Below, in pieces: positions 24,751-33,086 of a stretch of DNA of 39,315 nucleotides. The stretch covers positions 1 to 39,315 of the forward strand of contig JAPYTP010000034.1 of assembly GCA_029941885.1 (NCBI GenBank), read 5' to 3'. Under the pieces are notes generated by a model, which saw only the letters and a list, made by a program, of their open reading frames with translations, did not search any database and was not told the origin of the DNA. The DNA is from Myxococcota bacterium (GTDB taxonomy: Bacteria; Myxococcota_A; UBA9160; UBA4427). Every line of letters starts with the position of its first letter. Positions within the stretch are counted from its first letter, which is position 1. The position numbers and the translations under genes were made by a program.

Positions 24751-25500
24751 ATGGGCACGCGCATCCGATCGATCGACTACGACCACGATGGCCAGGAATT
24801 GCAGGGTGAATTCGCCTGGGACGATGAATGGACCGAACCACGGCCCTGTGTCGTGGTGATCCACGACGCCATGAAAAGCGACCAGGGGTTCGAGGAGGAG
24901 CGGGCCGTCACCCTCGCCGCGATGGGCTATTCGGCCTTCGCCCTCGACGTCTATGGCAGGGGGATCCACGGGGACGAGGGAGACGACGCACACACCCTCA
25001 TGAAGCCCTTTCAAGCAGACCGTCTCTTTCTGCAACAGCGCCTGCTCGCGGGGCTACGGGCGGCGGCGGAACAGCCCGAGAGCGACGGCGAGCATATGGC
25101 GGCGATCGGATATTGCTTCGGTGGACTCTGCGCGCTCGACCTGGCGCGGATGAACGCGCCCCTGCTCGGAGTCGCCAGCTTTCACGGGAATCTCGCGCCC
25201 CCCATCTGGCCCGAAGGCCAGGCGCCCAAGGAACGCATCCGACCTCGTGTGATCGCCCTCCACGGCTGGGACGACCCCTACGGCCCCCCGAGCGTGATCG
25301 AGCCCTTCGCCCGGGAGATGAGCGATCGCGGCGCGGATTGGCAGCTCCACGCCTACGGCGACACCGTTCATTCCTTCACGAATATCCGCTACGACATGCC
25401 CGAAAGGGGAACGGTCTACAGCGCACGGGCGGAACGACGATCCTGGAGGGCGCTTTCGGGCTTTCTCGAGGAGATCTTTGCACGGGCCGGTCGGGGATGA
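24751..25500 (+). CDS. Dienelactone hydrolase family protein
   Basis: A 249-residue alpha/beta hydrolase with the Cys-nucleophile of dienelactone hydrolases: GYCFGG with Cys122, then Asp in LHGWDDPYGP and His in DTVHSFTN. The N-terminal strand VVVIHDAMKSD and LAAMGYSAFALDVYGRG are also typical. It opens lactones of dienoate type, or acts on related esters, in the cytoplasm. GGAGAGGAGGG lies about 10 bases upstream of the chosen ATG. A longer frame is open upstream but lies over the divergent zinc-ribbon gene. The TIM-barrel gene starts 30 bp after the stop, followed by a MaoC-like gene with a one-base overlap. Confidence 0.9.
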   Translation: MGTRIRSIDYDHDGQELQGEFAWDDEWTEPRPCVVVIHDAMKSDQGFEEERAVTLAAMGYSAFALDVYGRGIHGDEGDDAHTLMKPFQADRLFLQQRLLAGLRAAAEQPESDGEHMAAIGYCFGGLCALDLARMNAPLLGVASFHGNLAPPIWPEGQAPKERIRPRVIALHGWDDPYGPPSVIEPFAREMSDRGADWQLHAYGDTVHSFTNIRYDMPERGTVYSARAERRSWRALSGFLEEIFARAGRG

Positions 25501-25530
25501 CGCGGCGGTCACACTCTCTAGACTCCGGGA

Positions 25531-26385
25531 ATGCCTGAACTCGGACCCGACCATCTCGTTTTCAACACAACGAACATCGTTGGCGGAGGCGTCCGCGATA
25601 TTGTAGCGGCCGCCGTCGCCGGCAAATACGACGCGATCTCGATCTGGCCTCACGACGTCGATCGCGCTCGAACCGAGGGACTCGACCTCCCGGATATTCG
25701 TCTGCTGCTCGAGGACAATGGACTCGTCGTCTCCGACGTCGACCCGCTGCTCGGCTGGTCGGATCTGGTCCTCCCGAAACCCGGCGAATCGATGTTCGAA
25801 CTCGCCCCGGAAGACGCGTTCTTCGAAATCGCGGAGGCGCTCGACGCCCGCTCGATCAACGTCGTCCAGGGATTCGGCGCCACCCTCGACCTCGACCGGG
25901 CGGCCGTCGATCTCGCGCGAATCTGTCGGCGGGCGAAAGAACACGGCCTGCTCGTCACCTTCGAATTCCTGCCCTGGACCGGCGTTCCGGATGTCACTGT
26001 CTGCCTCGACCTGCTCGAACGCACAGGCTGCGACAACGCAACGATCATGTTCGACAGTTGGCATTGGTTCCGGGGCGCACGCGACCTCGAAGCCCTGCGC
26101 GCGATTCCCGGTGAGCGGATAGGGAGCACCCAGTTCAACGATGCGCCAGAGCAGGCATCGGACAACCTGCCAGTCGAAGCGATGGAGGCGCGACTCAGCG
26201 CGGGCGAAGGCGTGATCCCGCTCGTCGATCTCGTGCGTACCCTCGACGAGATCGGTTCGCGCGCCCCCATCGGCGTGGAGGTGATCCGAAAACGCCACGA
26301 GGAAATGGATCCCGCGGAAGTCGGGCGCTACACCGCGGCGGACATGCGCCGCGTCCTCGCCGAAGCCCGGGGGCAATCATCCTGA
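25531..26385 (+). CDS. Sugar phosphate isomerase/epimerase-like TIM-barrel protein
   Basis: A 284-residue protein of the xylose-isomerase-like/AP-endonuclease-2 TIM-barrel fold. Metal-ligand-type residues are visible at the barrel strand ends: VTFEFLPWTG (Glu), IMFDSWHWFRG (Asp and His), QFNDAPE (Asp) and IGVEVIRKRH (Glu). Such enzymes isomerise sugars or hydroxy acids, or act as dehydratases (for example 3-dehydroshikimate dehydratase). The exact reaction is not clear from sequence. It lies between the dienelactone hydrolase and the MaoC gene, and its stop codon shares a base with the next start (TGATG), so a common catabolic pathway is likely. Confidence 0.85.
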   Translation: MPELGPDHLVFNTTNIVGGGVRDIVAAAVAGKYDAISIWPHDVDRARTEGLDLPDIRLLLEDNGLVVSDVDPLLGWSDLVLPKPGESMFELAPEDAFFEIAEALDARSINVVQGFGATLDLDRAAVDLARICRRAKEHGLLVTFEFLPWTGVPDVTVCLDLLERTGCDNATIMFDSWHWFRGARDLEALRAIPGERIGSTQFNDAPEQASDNLPVEAMEARLSAGEGVIPLVDLVRTLDEIGSRAPIGVEVIRKRHEEMDPAEVGRYTAADMRRVLAEARGQSS

Positions 26386-26867
26386 TGTCCGAGTCCAACC
26401 TTCCCGTCGAGAACCCCGATCCGCTCTATTTCGAGGACTACACCCCGGATTTCGAGATGAGTGGCGGCCGCTATCGGATCAGTGAGGAGGAGATCCTCGA
26501 ATTCGGTCGGCGATTCGATCCCCAGCCGCTACACGTCGATCCCCAGGCGGCCGCCGACGGCCCCTACGGCGGCCTGATCGCGCCCGGGTGCCTGACCTTC
26601 GCGATCCGCGCCGCACTCTACAACCAGCTACCGGCGCGACCGGTGTTGGTCGCAGGACTGGGTCTGGAAAGGATGGACCTGTCCACCCCGGTGCGCCCCC
26701 GAGACCTGCTCTCGCTTCGGGTTTCCGTCGTTTCGACGCGGCGATCCAGATCGAAGCCCGATACCGGGATCGTCACGATGTGCCAGACCATCGAGAACCA
26801 GAACGGCGAGAGCGTGCTCTCGATGACCTCGAAGATGATCGTGCGGGCCCGCCCCCGATTGGACTGA
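26385..26867 (+). CDS. MaoC-like hotdog-fold dehydratase
   Basis: A 160-residue single hotdog protein. The MaoC/hydratase-2 motif is ILEFGRRFDPQPLHVDPQAA (Asp and His of the catalytic pair), followed by YGGLIAPGCLTFAIRAALY and MDLSTPVRPRDLLSLRVSV. These enzymes hydrate 2-enoyl-CoA thioesters or act on related acyl chains. The start ATG overlaps the TIM-barrel stop by one base. The unit 24751-26867 (lactone hydrolase, isomerase-like, dehydratase) fits degradation of a ring-cleavage or lactone-type acid. A hairpin follows immediately. Confidence 0.88.
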   Translation: MSESNLPVENPDPLYFEDYTPDFEMSGGRYRISEEEILEFGRRFDPQPLHVDPQAAADGPYGGLIAPGCLTFAIRAALYNQLPARPVLVAGLGLERMDLSTPVRPRDLLSLRVSVVSTRRSRSKPDTGIVTMCQTIENQNGESVLSMTSKMIVRARPRLD

Positions 26868-26873
26868 CACCGT

Positions 26874-26894
26874 CCGATCCGTCGCCCGGATCGG
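26874..26894. terminator. Bidirectional hairpin terminator between convergent operons
   Basis: CCGATCC (26874-26880) pairs exactly with GGATCGG (26888-26894) around a 7-base loop, and two more G-U pairs extend the stem outwards. It fills the 34-bp gap between the stop of the MaoC gene (26867) and the stop of the cupin gene (26902). No T-run is present. Confidence 0.55.
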
Positions 26895-26901
26895 GTCCTG
26901 C

Positions 26902-27426
26902 TCAGCCCGCCATCTCGAAGTCTTCGAAATCGAAGCCCGGCACGACGACGCACCCGACAAGCGCATAACCGGCCGGGCCCGGGATGGCTTCCGCCTGCTG
27001 CCAATGGCCAGCAGGCACGATCACCTGGAGCGAAGCGTCCTCACCCTGCCCGAGCGGGATCGCCCGATCCGGGGCCTCTGCTTCCGCGCGCGTCACTCCG
27101 ATTCCGAGAACGAGGTCGTCGCCCTGGTGGTGCAACCAGAGTTCTTCGGAGCGAACCCGATGCAGGGCTGCGCGGGCTCCGGTCGGCAGAAGGTAGTAGA
27201 TCGAAGTCATTCCATTTCGCTTTCCGGAGTAGCCCGGCGGAAGCCCCTCCGGTTCCAGCTCGATCGGAGAGCGCCAGGTCTCCCGATACCAGCCGCCCTC
27301 CGGATGCGGGACGAGCTCGAGCCGATCGATCAGAAGCTGTACGCGCCCTGCGACCTCGTTCACTCTGGACATATCGTGGTCCCCCCCATTTTCACCACTC
27401 GAGTTCACCCCCTCGGCTTGACTCAT
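26902..27426 (-). CDS. DUF985 cupin protein
   Basis: A 174-residue cupin of the DUF985 type. The signature is LELVPHPEGGWYRETWRSP, then TSIYYLLPTGARAALHRVRSEELWLHHQGDDL (as TSIYYLLPTG, ALHRVRSEELWLHHQGDD) and VIVPAGHWQQAEAIPGPAGYALVGCVVVPGFDFEDFEM (as VPAGHWQQAE, GCVVVPGFDFEDFEM). The His/Glu positions could bind metal, but the role is not defined. The first ATG overlaps the stop of the metallo-beta-lactamase gene (ATGA), which indicates coupling; the first 19 residues are non-conserved, so the ATG at 27372 is an alternative start. Confidence 0.9.
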   Translation of the reverse strand: MSQAEGVNSSGENGGDHDMSRVNEVAGRVQLLIDRLELVPHPEGGWYRETWRSPIELEPEGLPPGYSGKRNGMTSIYYLLPTGARAALHRVRSEELWLHHQGDDLVLGIGVTRAEAEAPDRAIPLGQGEDASLQVIVPAGHWQQAEAIPGPAGYALVGCVVVPGFDFEDFEMAG

Positions 27427-28331
27427 GCCACCCGATAGCGACCCGGTTCGACTTCGACCGCCTCGCCCCGATCCAGCATTCGCGCGATATGAAGCTCGGC
27501 GCTTCGCGTCTCGACGTTCAGCACCATCGGCGCCTCGACGTGAGGGCGATAGATGAAGCGGTGCTCGACCATCTCTTCGACGCTTCGGGGTTCGCTGAGA
27601 TAGTCGATCATGTTGGAATGTCGTCGGTCGATGACCGACGCAAATTCGTCGACCATCCCCCGGAAGATCTCACGCCCTTCGATCACGCCCTTGTGATGGA
27701 AGGTCACGTACCACCTCGCCTCTTCGTCTCGAACGCGCCGAAGGCTCTCCTCGAAATCATCCAGATCACTCCAGGCGTCGCCGTAATAGGGTCCGAAGCC
27801 CGTCAGATCGATATCGGAGAGAAAGAAGACGTCCTCCGAGATCCGGAAACCGCTATGACCGCGTGTGTGACCGGGCAGATGAACGGCTTCGATGCGAACG
27901 CCGCCGAGATCGAAGACATCGCCGTCGGAGAAGCCCTCCGCATCCGGGCGAGGAGAAAAATGAAACTCCTCGACGACGATTCGCTCGAATCTCCGGTGAT
28001 GCTCGGGCAGACGAAATCCGAAGACGTTCATCAACCCGGCAAGGGATTGTGCTCCGACCAGATCCGCCTCGTGAATATGAACCCGCGCGTTCGGGAACAA
28101 CCCATTGCCTGGCATATGGTCTTCGTGGCTGTGGCTGTTGAGTACCGCGTCGATCGCGACGGGAACTCCACCCCTCGCGACCACGTCGACGGAGGGATCG
28201 ATCACGACGGATTCACTCGAGCCCTTGACGAGCAGCGAATTGCCGGACGGGTAGCTGCCCTTCGACGCGCCGACGAGCACACTCACGCGATCCGTCAGCT
28301 TCTCCTCTGCATCACCCCAGTCAGCCAGCAT
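27423..28331 (-). CDS. Metallo-beta-lactamase-fold hydrolase
   Basis: A 302-residue cytoplasmic MBL-fold protein. The metal motif is HSHEDH (His67, His69, Asp71, His72), where Glu replaces the usual variable residue; next ligands are His in VHLPGHTRGH and Asp in FFLSDIDLTGFGP. The C-terminal part (about 220-300) is a winged-helix-like domain with YLSEPRSVEEMVEHRFIYRP. This shape recalls glyoxalase-II and RNase Z-related hydrolases that cleave thioesters or phosphoesters. The ATG at 28331 is clear. It is divergent from the glycosyltransferase gene across only 68 bp and coupled to the DUF985 cupin. Confidence 0.88.
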   Translation of the reverse strand: MLADWGDAEEKLTDRVSVLVGASKGSYPSGNSLLVKGSSESVVIDPSVDVVARGGVPVAIDAVLNSHSHEDHMPGNGLFPNARVHIHEADLVGAQSLAGLMNVFGFRLPEHHRRFERIVVEEFHFSPRPDAEGFSDGDVFDLGGVRIEAVHLPGHTRGHSGFRISEDVFFLSDIDLTGFGPYYGDAWSDLDDFEESLRRVRDEEARWYVTFHHKGVIEGREIFRGMVDEFASVIDRRHSNMIDYLSEPRSVEEMVEHRFIYRPHVEAPMVLNVETRSAELHIARMLDRGEAVEVEPGRYRVA

Positions 28332-28399
28332 CGTCGAAGATTACCGACACCAGCGGGCTCGCGCGATGCCGAGCGCAGGTCGGGCCGTATACTGAGACC

Positions 28400-30121
28400 G
28401 TGGAAGCGCCCGAGACAGATGTAGCCAGCCCTCTCTCGACAGAAGGGTCGACGAGAGAGTCTGCGAGCGGCTGGACGGAAACGTGGACCCGGGACCGAAA
28501 CGTCGTGGCGCTACTCTTTTTCGCGGCTCTCGCCCTTCGACTGCTCCATCTGCGCGAAATCCACATCCATGACCCCTTCTTCACGATTGCGGGCGTCGAT
28601 GGAGCGATCTACGACGAATGGGCGCGGGAAATTCTCGCGGGAGATTGGCGCGGTCGGGGCGTGCTCTATCTGGGCCCCCTCTATCCGGCTTTCATGGCGT
28701 GCGTCTATGCGCTTTTTGGCGCGAGCCTGACCGCACTCAAGGCGGTCCAGGCCGTGATCGGTGCCGGAACCTGCGTACTCGTATGGGGCCTCACTCGGGA
28801 ACTCTTCGATCGGCGAGTCGCCGCACTCGCCGGTGCCATCTCGGTCGTCTACAGCATGCACGTCTTCTACGGCGGCACGGTCATGATCGTGAACCTCCAG
28901 GTGCCACTGGTCATCGGCCTTGTCTGGGCATCGCTCTGCGCGCTTCGTCGTCCGAGTATTCCCATCTGGGCGTCATGCGGTCTGCTGCTAGGCCTCTCTG
29001 CCCTCGCCCGCCAGACCGTGCTCTTGCTCGCGCCGGTCCTGGCCCTCTGGATCCTCTTCGGGATGCCGGGCCCCTACTCCTTCGCACGGCGTTTCGCATT
29101 CGGTACCGCCTTCGGAGTCGTGATCCTCGCGCTCGTCCTCCCGTTCACGGTCCGCAACTACGTCGTCGGTGATGATCTCGTGCTGCTCAACTCGACGGGT
29201 GGCGCCAACTTCTACATGGGCAATCAGCGGGGGGCAGATGGCACCTGGCAGCTCCCCTCGATTGGCACGCGTACACGCGTCGACAATCCGCGTGCGATGC
29301 GCGATGCCTTCACCAAAGCAGCAGAGAGCGCGACCGGACGACCGCTCAAGCCCTCCGAAGTCTCTTCCTATTGGCTGGGCCGCGGAATGGACGAGGTTCG
29401 CGCAGACTGGACGCGGTGGCTCCGCCTCGAAGCGCGCAAGTTCGGCCTCTTCTGGAATGCCTACGAGATCTGGAACAACCGTTCGCTCGAGGTCTCGAAA
29501 CGCTTCTCCTGGGTTCTGCAAATGCCCCTCGTGAGCTTCGGTGTGGTCGCCCCGCTCGGCCTCCTCGGTCTCTTTCTAACCGCTCGACGATGGCGTGAAC
29601 TCGTTCCGGTTCATGCCACGATCGCGTGCTATCTCGCGAGTGCGCTGCTCTTCTTCGTCCTCTCGCGATACCGACTGCCCGCAACCGTGCTCCTCATCCC
29701 CTTTGCGGCCTTCGCCGTAGTGGAGCTGATCGGCCGATTACGCCTTCGCGAACTCCGCATGAACGCTTCTGTGATCACGCTGCTCTTGGCGGCGACCCTC
29801 TTCGTCCATCTGCCCCTGGCTAACGAGAACCGTATGCACATGGCCTACTACAATCTGGGCAACAAGTATCGCGAACTCGAACGTTGGGACGAAGCCGTCG
29901 CCGCCTACCGCGACTCCCTCGCCGAGATTCCCGGAGCCATCTCGACCCAGAACAATCTGGCCCTGACCCTCGAATTGGCAGGCCGTAGAGACGAGGCGAT
30001 CGAGGCCTGGGTGACGGTCGGCGAGTCGGCGGCGGTTCTCGGTGATCGAAGTCGTATGGAGCGCGCCGCGCGACATCTGGCGAAGCTCGGCTTCAGCGCG
30101 AGCGAAGAGAGCTCGCCCTAG
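28400..30121 (+). CDS. Membrane glycosyltransferase (GT39/ArnT-like) with C-terminal TPRs
   Basis: A 573-residue inner-membrane protein. After about 30 residues of cytoplasmic lead, hydrophobic helices begin (VVALLFFAALALRLLHL). The first periplasmic loop has DGAIYDEWAREILAGDW and GPLYPAFMACVYALFG, the acidic pattern of GT39-like lipid-linked sugar transferases. Around ten helices run to residue 480, ending TLLLAATLFVHLPLA. Then TPR units follow: YYNLGNKYRELERWDEAVAAY and NNLALTLELAGRRDEAIEAW. It probably moves a sugar from a polyprenyl carrier to an envelope acceptor; the acceptor is unknown. It starts at GTG, with TATACT just upstream (28388-28393), so a nearly leaderless message is possible. 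Confidence 0.82.
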   Translation: MEAPETDVASPLSTEGSTRESASGWTETWTRDRNVVALLFFAALALRLLHLREIHIHDPFFTIAGVDGAIYDEWAREILAGDWRGRGVLYLGPLYPAFMACVYALFGASLTALKAVQAVIGAGTCVLVWGLTRELFDRRVAALAGAISVVYSMHVFYGGTVMIVNLQVPLVIGLVWASLCALRRPSIPIWASCGLLLGLSALARQTVLLLAPVLALWILFGMPGPYSFARRFAFGTAFGVVILALVLPFTVRNYVVGDDLVLLNSTGGANFYMGNQRGADGTWQLPSIGTRTRVDNPRAMRDAFTKAAESATGRPLKPSEVSSYWLGRGMDEVRADWTRWLRLEARKFGLFWNAYEIWNNRSLEVSKRFSWVLQMPLVSFGVVAPLGLLGLFLTARRWRELVPVHATIACYLASALLFFVLSRYRLPATVLLIPFAAFAVVELIGRLRLRELRMNASVITLLLAATLFVHLPLANENRMHMAYYNLGNKYRELERWDEAVAAYRDSLAEIPGAISTQNNLALTLELAGRRDEAIEAWVTVGESAAVLGDRSRMERAARHLAKLGFSASEESSP

Positions 30122-30258
30122 GGGTCGAGCGCCGAGGGGCCCGCCCGAGGCGCATCGCCACACAACCGCAATGTGACACGAAGACGCAAAAGACCGGGCA
30201 CCCGGACGCAATTCAGGATCACCTAGATCGAGGAAACCCTCTGGGAGTTCTGCTCATC

Positions 30259-30885
30259 ATGCCGTCAACGACCGTTCCCGTATTCCACGACCCCGACGCC
30301 GAGCTGGTCGAGCGATGTCAGGCCGGTGGGCCCGACGCTGCGACCTGCTTCGCACGACTCGTCGATCGACACGGCAGCCTCATCCGACGTCGCGCCGCGC
30401 GTATCCTCGGTGACGAGAGCGCCGCGGAAGACGTCGTCCAGGAGGTATTGGTGAACGTTCATCGCTTCCTCGACCGCTATCGCCCCGATCGTCCCTTCAG
30501 CCACTGGCTTTCGGTTGTCACGCTGAATACCTGCCGCATCGAGCTTCGCTGCCGCGCCCGCCGCGACCGACGCCACGAGGCCTTTCGACGAGATCCCAGC
30601 CGCCAGACGACGACTCAGCTCGACGGGGATCCGATCCTGCGCGCGTGGCTCGAGCAGGCGCTAGACGAACTCAAACCGGTCACGAAACAATGCGTCCTGC
30701 TACGCGCGATCGACGGCATGAGCTATCGCGAGATCGCCGAGAAATGTGGCTTGAGCGAACCCGCGACGAAGCTGCGCGTGCTCCGGGCGCTACGCGATCT
30801 GCGATCACAGTACGCATCGCACCGATCGAACCGGGAGGACGAGACCGTGTCCAAGCTGGCCGACGACTCTCGGAACGCCGCCTAG
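30259..30885 (+). CDS. ECF-type RNA polymerase sigma factor (orphan)
   Basis: A 208-residue ECF sigma factor. Region 2 is FARLVDRHGSLIRRRAARILGDESAAEDVVQEVLVNVHRF (as FARLVDRHGSLIRRRAARIL, AAEDVVQEVLVNVHRF) with HWLSVVTLNTCRIELR; region 4 is GMSYREIAEKCGLSEPATKLRVLRALRDLR, giving the helix-turn-helix that reads the -35 element. No anti-sigma gene is adjacent on this strand. It converges on the subtilase gene and the two stop codons share one CTAG (30882-30885). It may direct genes in this envelope block, but no promoter consensus could be fixed. Confidence 0.88.
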   Translation: MPSTTVPVFHDPDAELVERCQAGGPDAATCFARLVDRHGSLIRRRAARILGDESAAEDVVQEVLVNVHRFLDRYRPDRPFSHWLSVVTLNTCRIELRCRARRDRRHEAFRRDPSRQTTTQLDGDPILRAWLEQALDELKPVTKQCVLLRAIDGMSYREIAEKCGLSEPATKLRVLRALRDLRSQYASHRSNREDETVSKLADDSRNAA

Positions 30886-32264
30886 GGCACCGCGACCGGG
30901 GCGGCCGCCTGACAATCCAGATCGAGCCGCTTGAAGATCTCGCAGACCGTGGGCAATGCCGGCGTGCGCCCCTGACCAGCCGAATGCGCCGCCCGAAAGA
31001 GCTCTCCGCGAGCCCGCTTCGGGTCGCCGGTGGCACTCGAGAGGACCGCCAACGCGCCGGTCACATGGGCCGCGGCCAGGCTCGTTCCATTTCCGAACGC
31101 AAACGCGTTCCCGGGCACCGTCGACAACACGTCGACCCCCGGAGCGGCAAGTTCGACCCAGCCGCCGCGATTGCTCGCCTCGAAGATCTGACCCTCTCGG
31201 TCGATCGCACCGACACCGATCACCGAGGGATAGGCTGCGGGATAGCGCTTCTCATCCGTCCCCTCATTTCCGGCAGCGGCCACGACGACGGCGCCGAGTT
31301 CCTCGAGTCGAGCGACGCCCCGCGCGAGCAGGATATTCGGCGGGCCCGACAGGGACAGATTGACGATCGAGGCCTCCTCGTCCCAGGCTCGATCGAGACC
31401 CTTCAGCAGATCGAAGAGGGTGCATCGCCCACCGGCCGCCCTGGGGCTGCAGATCGGGATCGAAATCAACTCGGCGTCCGGCGCCATCCCGGCAATACCG
31501 AAGCCGTTTCCCTCGATCGCGTTGATGACCCCCGCCATCAGCGTCCCATGAATTCCGACCTCCGGCGCTTCGCCCCGTTCCACGAGCGGGCGAATCCGCG
31601 CGGCCGAGAGATCGCGATGTGCGGTTTCCGGAGCAGAATCGAGCAGAGCGATCTTGACCCCCGCACCCGTGCTGAGATGCCGGGCCTCGCGTACTCCGCT
31701 GAGTGCCAGGCCATATTGGAGCGAGGCGTAGGGGTCGGGCTCCGCGGGGGGCTCGCCGATGGCGCGAATCTCCGTCGACGCGCTCGAATAGATGTCATTC
31801 CGAACGAGCGCACTGCCTTCGGGAACGACGGTTACGAGTTGTTCGATCGTCGCACCCGCCGGGCCGGCCACGCGGGCGACCGTCGCACAGATGACGGGAC
31901 TGAAGAAGGACTCGCGAATCTCTGCGCCTTTGCCGAGCTCGAAGTCGCTCGGAATCTCGCCCGCTTCGTTCTTCGCCAACGCCAGAATCGCACCGCTCTC
32001 CGTGGCTCTCGACGGTCCGCTCGTGGCGGTCGGGAGACGAACGATCGTGCCGAGATCCGCCAGTCCGCCCGACGCACCGAAAGAGGTCGTCACGCCCTGT
32101 TCGCGAATGTCGGCGGGCGCCATCGCCACTTCCAAACCGACTGCACCCGGCGAATCGAAGGGCCCGCAGAGCGACTCGTCCGCGGCCTCCACTGGTTGTG
32201 AGGCAAATGCGATCGCCGCCACGAGAAGCGCATGGGGAATGCGAAGCGAACCCATGCGAATCAC
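30882..32264 (-). CDS. Subtilisin-like serine protease (S8), exported
   Basis: A 460-residue exported protease. A signal peptide covers about residues 1-27 (cut near VEAADES). Residues 28-190 are a long N-terminal part not clearly like the I9 propeptide. The catalytic triad is Asp209 (IALLDSAPETAHRDL), His239 (GIHGTLMAGV) and Ser395 (GNGTSLAAAHVTG), with the oxyanion Asn333 in AAAGNEG. The start is GTG at 32264, overlapping the anti-sigma stop as GTGA; an ATG three codons later is an alternative. Genetically coupled to the anti-sigma factor, it may cleave that protein or be held by its propeptide-like domain. It works in the periplasm or outside the cell. Confidence 0.88.
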   Translation of the reverse strand: MIRMGSLRIPHALLVAAIAFASQPVEAADESLCGPFDSPGAVGLEVAMAPADIREQGVTTSFGASGGLADLGTIVRLPTATSGPSRATESGAILALAKNEAGEIPSDFELGKGAEIRESFFSPVICATVARVAGPAGATIEQLVTVVPEGSALVRNDIYSSASTEIRAIGEPPAEPDPYASLQYGLALSGVREARHLSTGAGVKIALLDSAPETAHRDLSAARIRPLVERGEAPEVGIHGTLMAGVINAIEGNGFGIAGMAPDAELISIPICSPRAAGGRCTLFDLLKGLDRAWDEEASIVNLSLSGPPNILLARGVARLEELGAVVVAAAGNEGTDEKRYPAAYPSVIGVGAIDREGQIFEASNRGGWVELAAPGVDVLSTVPGNAFAFGNGTSLAAAHVTGALAVLSSATGDPKRARGELFRAAHSAGQGRTPALPTVCEIFKRLDLDCQAAAPVAVP

Positions 32265-33082
32265 GGAACGGGTTCCGCGAAGATCACGATCGGGGTGACG
32301 TTCGCCTTGAGGTGGGCCGCGATTGCAGCGGCATCCGGTGCGCTGGCGACGCCATCATCGGTTTGTGCGGGACCGAGCCGCACGCGATAGACGCCGAGAT
32401 GAGACGGGCCTGAGACGATTTCGACGCCGACGTCTCGAAGCGCCTCAGATATCTGACTGACCGAGGCCGAATCGACGAAGACGACATCGATCGCCGGCGC
32501 GGCGACGGCGGTCGAATCGATGTTCGCGAGTTCGTAGCCCACTTCGGAATCAGGATTCGAACTCGCGCTCTTGAATAACACGCCACCCATCCCCCCCACG
32601 AAGAGCAGCGCGATCGCCGCCGCAGCCGCAAAGGGCGTCGAATGGATCCAGGGGCGCTCGATCCGGGTCGAGTTCGAGAAGCGGTCGGCGGATCGAGCCG
32701 AGGAAGATTCCGAGGAATCGTCGAGGACCCAACGCGCGAGCTTGCCGTAGTCCGTGTCGTCGAGCCCTCGTGCGCGATCGATCGGGATCACCGGGGTCAT
32801 GGACTCGCTCCCAGGAGATTCCGCCTCCCCCGCATCGATCCGCGCCGTAATCGCCTCGAATACACGATCGGGGTCCGGCAATTCGACATCGGTCTCGAAG
32901 GGCGCGCCCGCGATCATGTCGATCTCGGCGCGGCAATCCGAACACTCGGAGGCGTGGGCTTCGACAGCCCCGCGCTGGCGGTCGGAGAGCAAGCTGCGTC
33001 CGTCCTCGACAGACTCGCCGTACCAGGGGATCCAGCCGAGTACGCTCTCGGGGCAGAGAATCGATCGCGCCTCTCTCGTCAT
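32261..33082 (-). CDS. Anti-sigma factor with zinc-binding domain and propeptide-like periplasmic domain
   Basis: A 273-residue single-pass membrane protein. The N-terminal zinc anti-sigma motif is His43-x3-Cys47-x2-Cys50 (EAHASECSDC). One membrane helix lies at about 151-170 (FAAAAAIALLFVGGMGGVLF). Residues 198-273 in the periplasm have strand-helix-strand elements: IDVVFVDSASVSQISEALRDVGVEIVSGPSHLGVYRVRLG (as VVFVDSASVSQISEALRD, VEIVSGPSHLGVYRVRLG) and AAHLKANVTPIVIFAEPVP. This pattern recalls subtilase propeptides. AAGGAG lies 7 bases before the ATG at 33082; a longer start at 33103 would overlap the sigma gene. The protease gene begins in its stop codon. It is expected to hold the ECF sigma factor 33087-33692 inactive. 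Confidence 0.85.
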   Translation of the reverse strand: MTREARSILCPESVLGWIPWYGESVEDGRSLLSDRQRGAVEAHASECSDCRAEIDMIAGAPFETDVELPDPDRVFEAITARIDAGEAESPGSESMTPVIPIDRARGLDDTDYGKLARWVLDDSSESSSARSADRFSNSTRIERPWIHSTPFAAAAAIALLFVGGMGGVLFKSASSNPDSEVGYELANIDSTAVAAPAIDVVFVDSASVSQISEALRDVGVEIVSGPSHLGVYRVRLGPAQTDDGVASAPDAAAIAAHLKANVTPIVIFAEPVP

Positions 33083-33086
33083 CCGC

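Noticed and set aside
30231..30258. GGAAACCC upstream of the orphan ECF sigma gene as an ECF -35 element
   Set aside because: It would place transcription start within or after the start codon; no matching -10 could be fixed.
30645..32201. A 518-codon plus-strand open frame antisense to the subtilase
   Set aside because: It is antisense to a protease with an intact catalytic triad and shows only Arg/Gly-rich low-complexity sequence.
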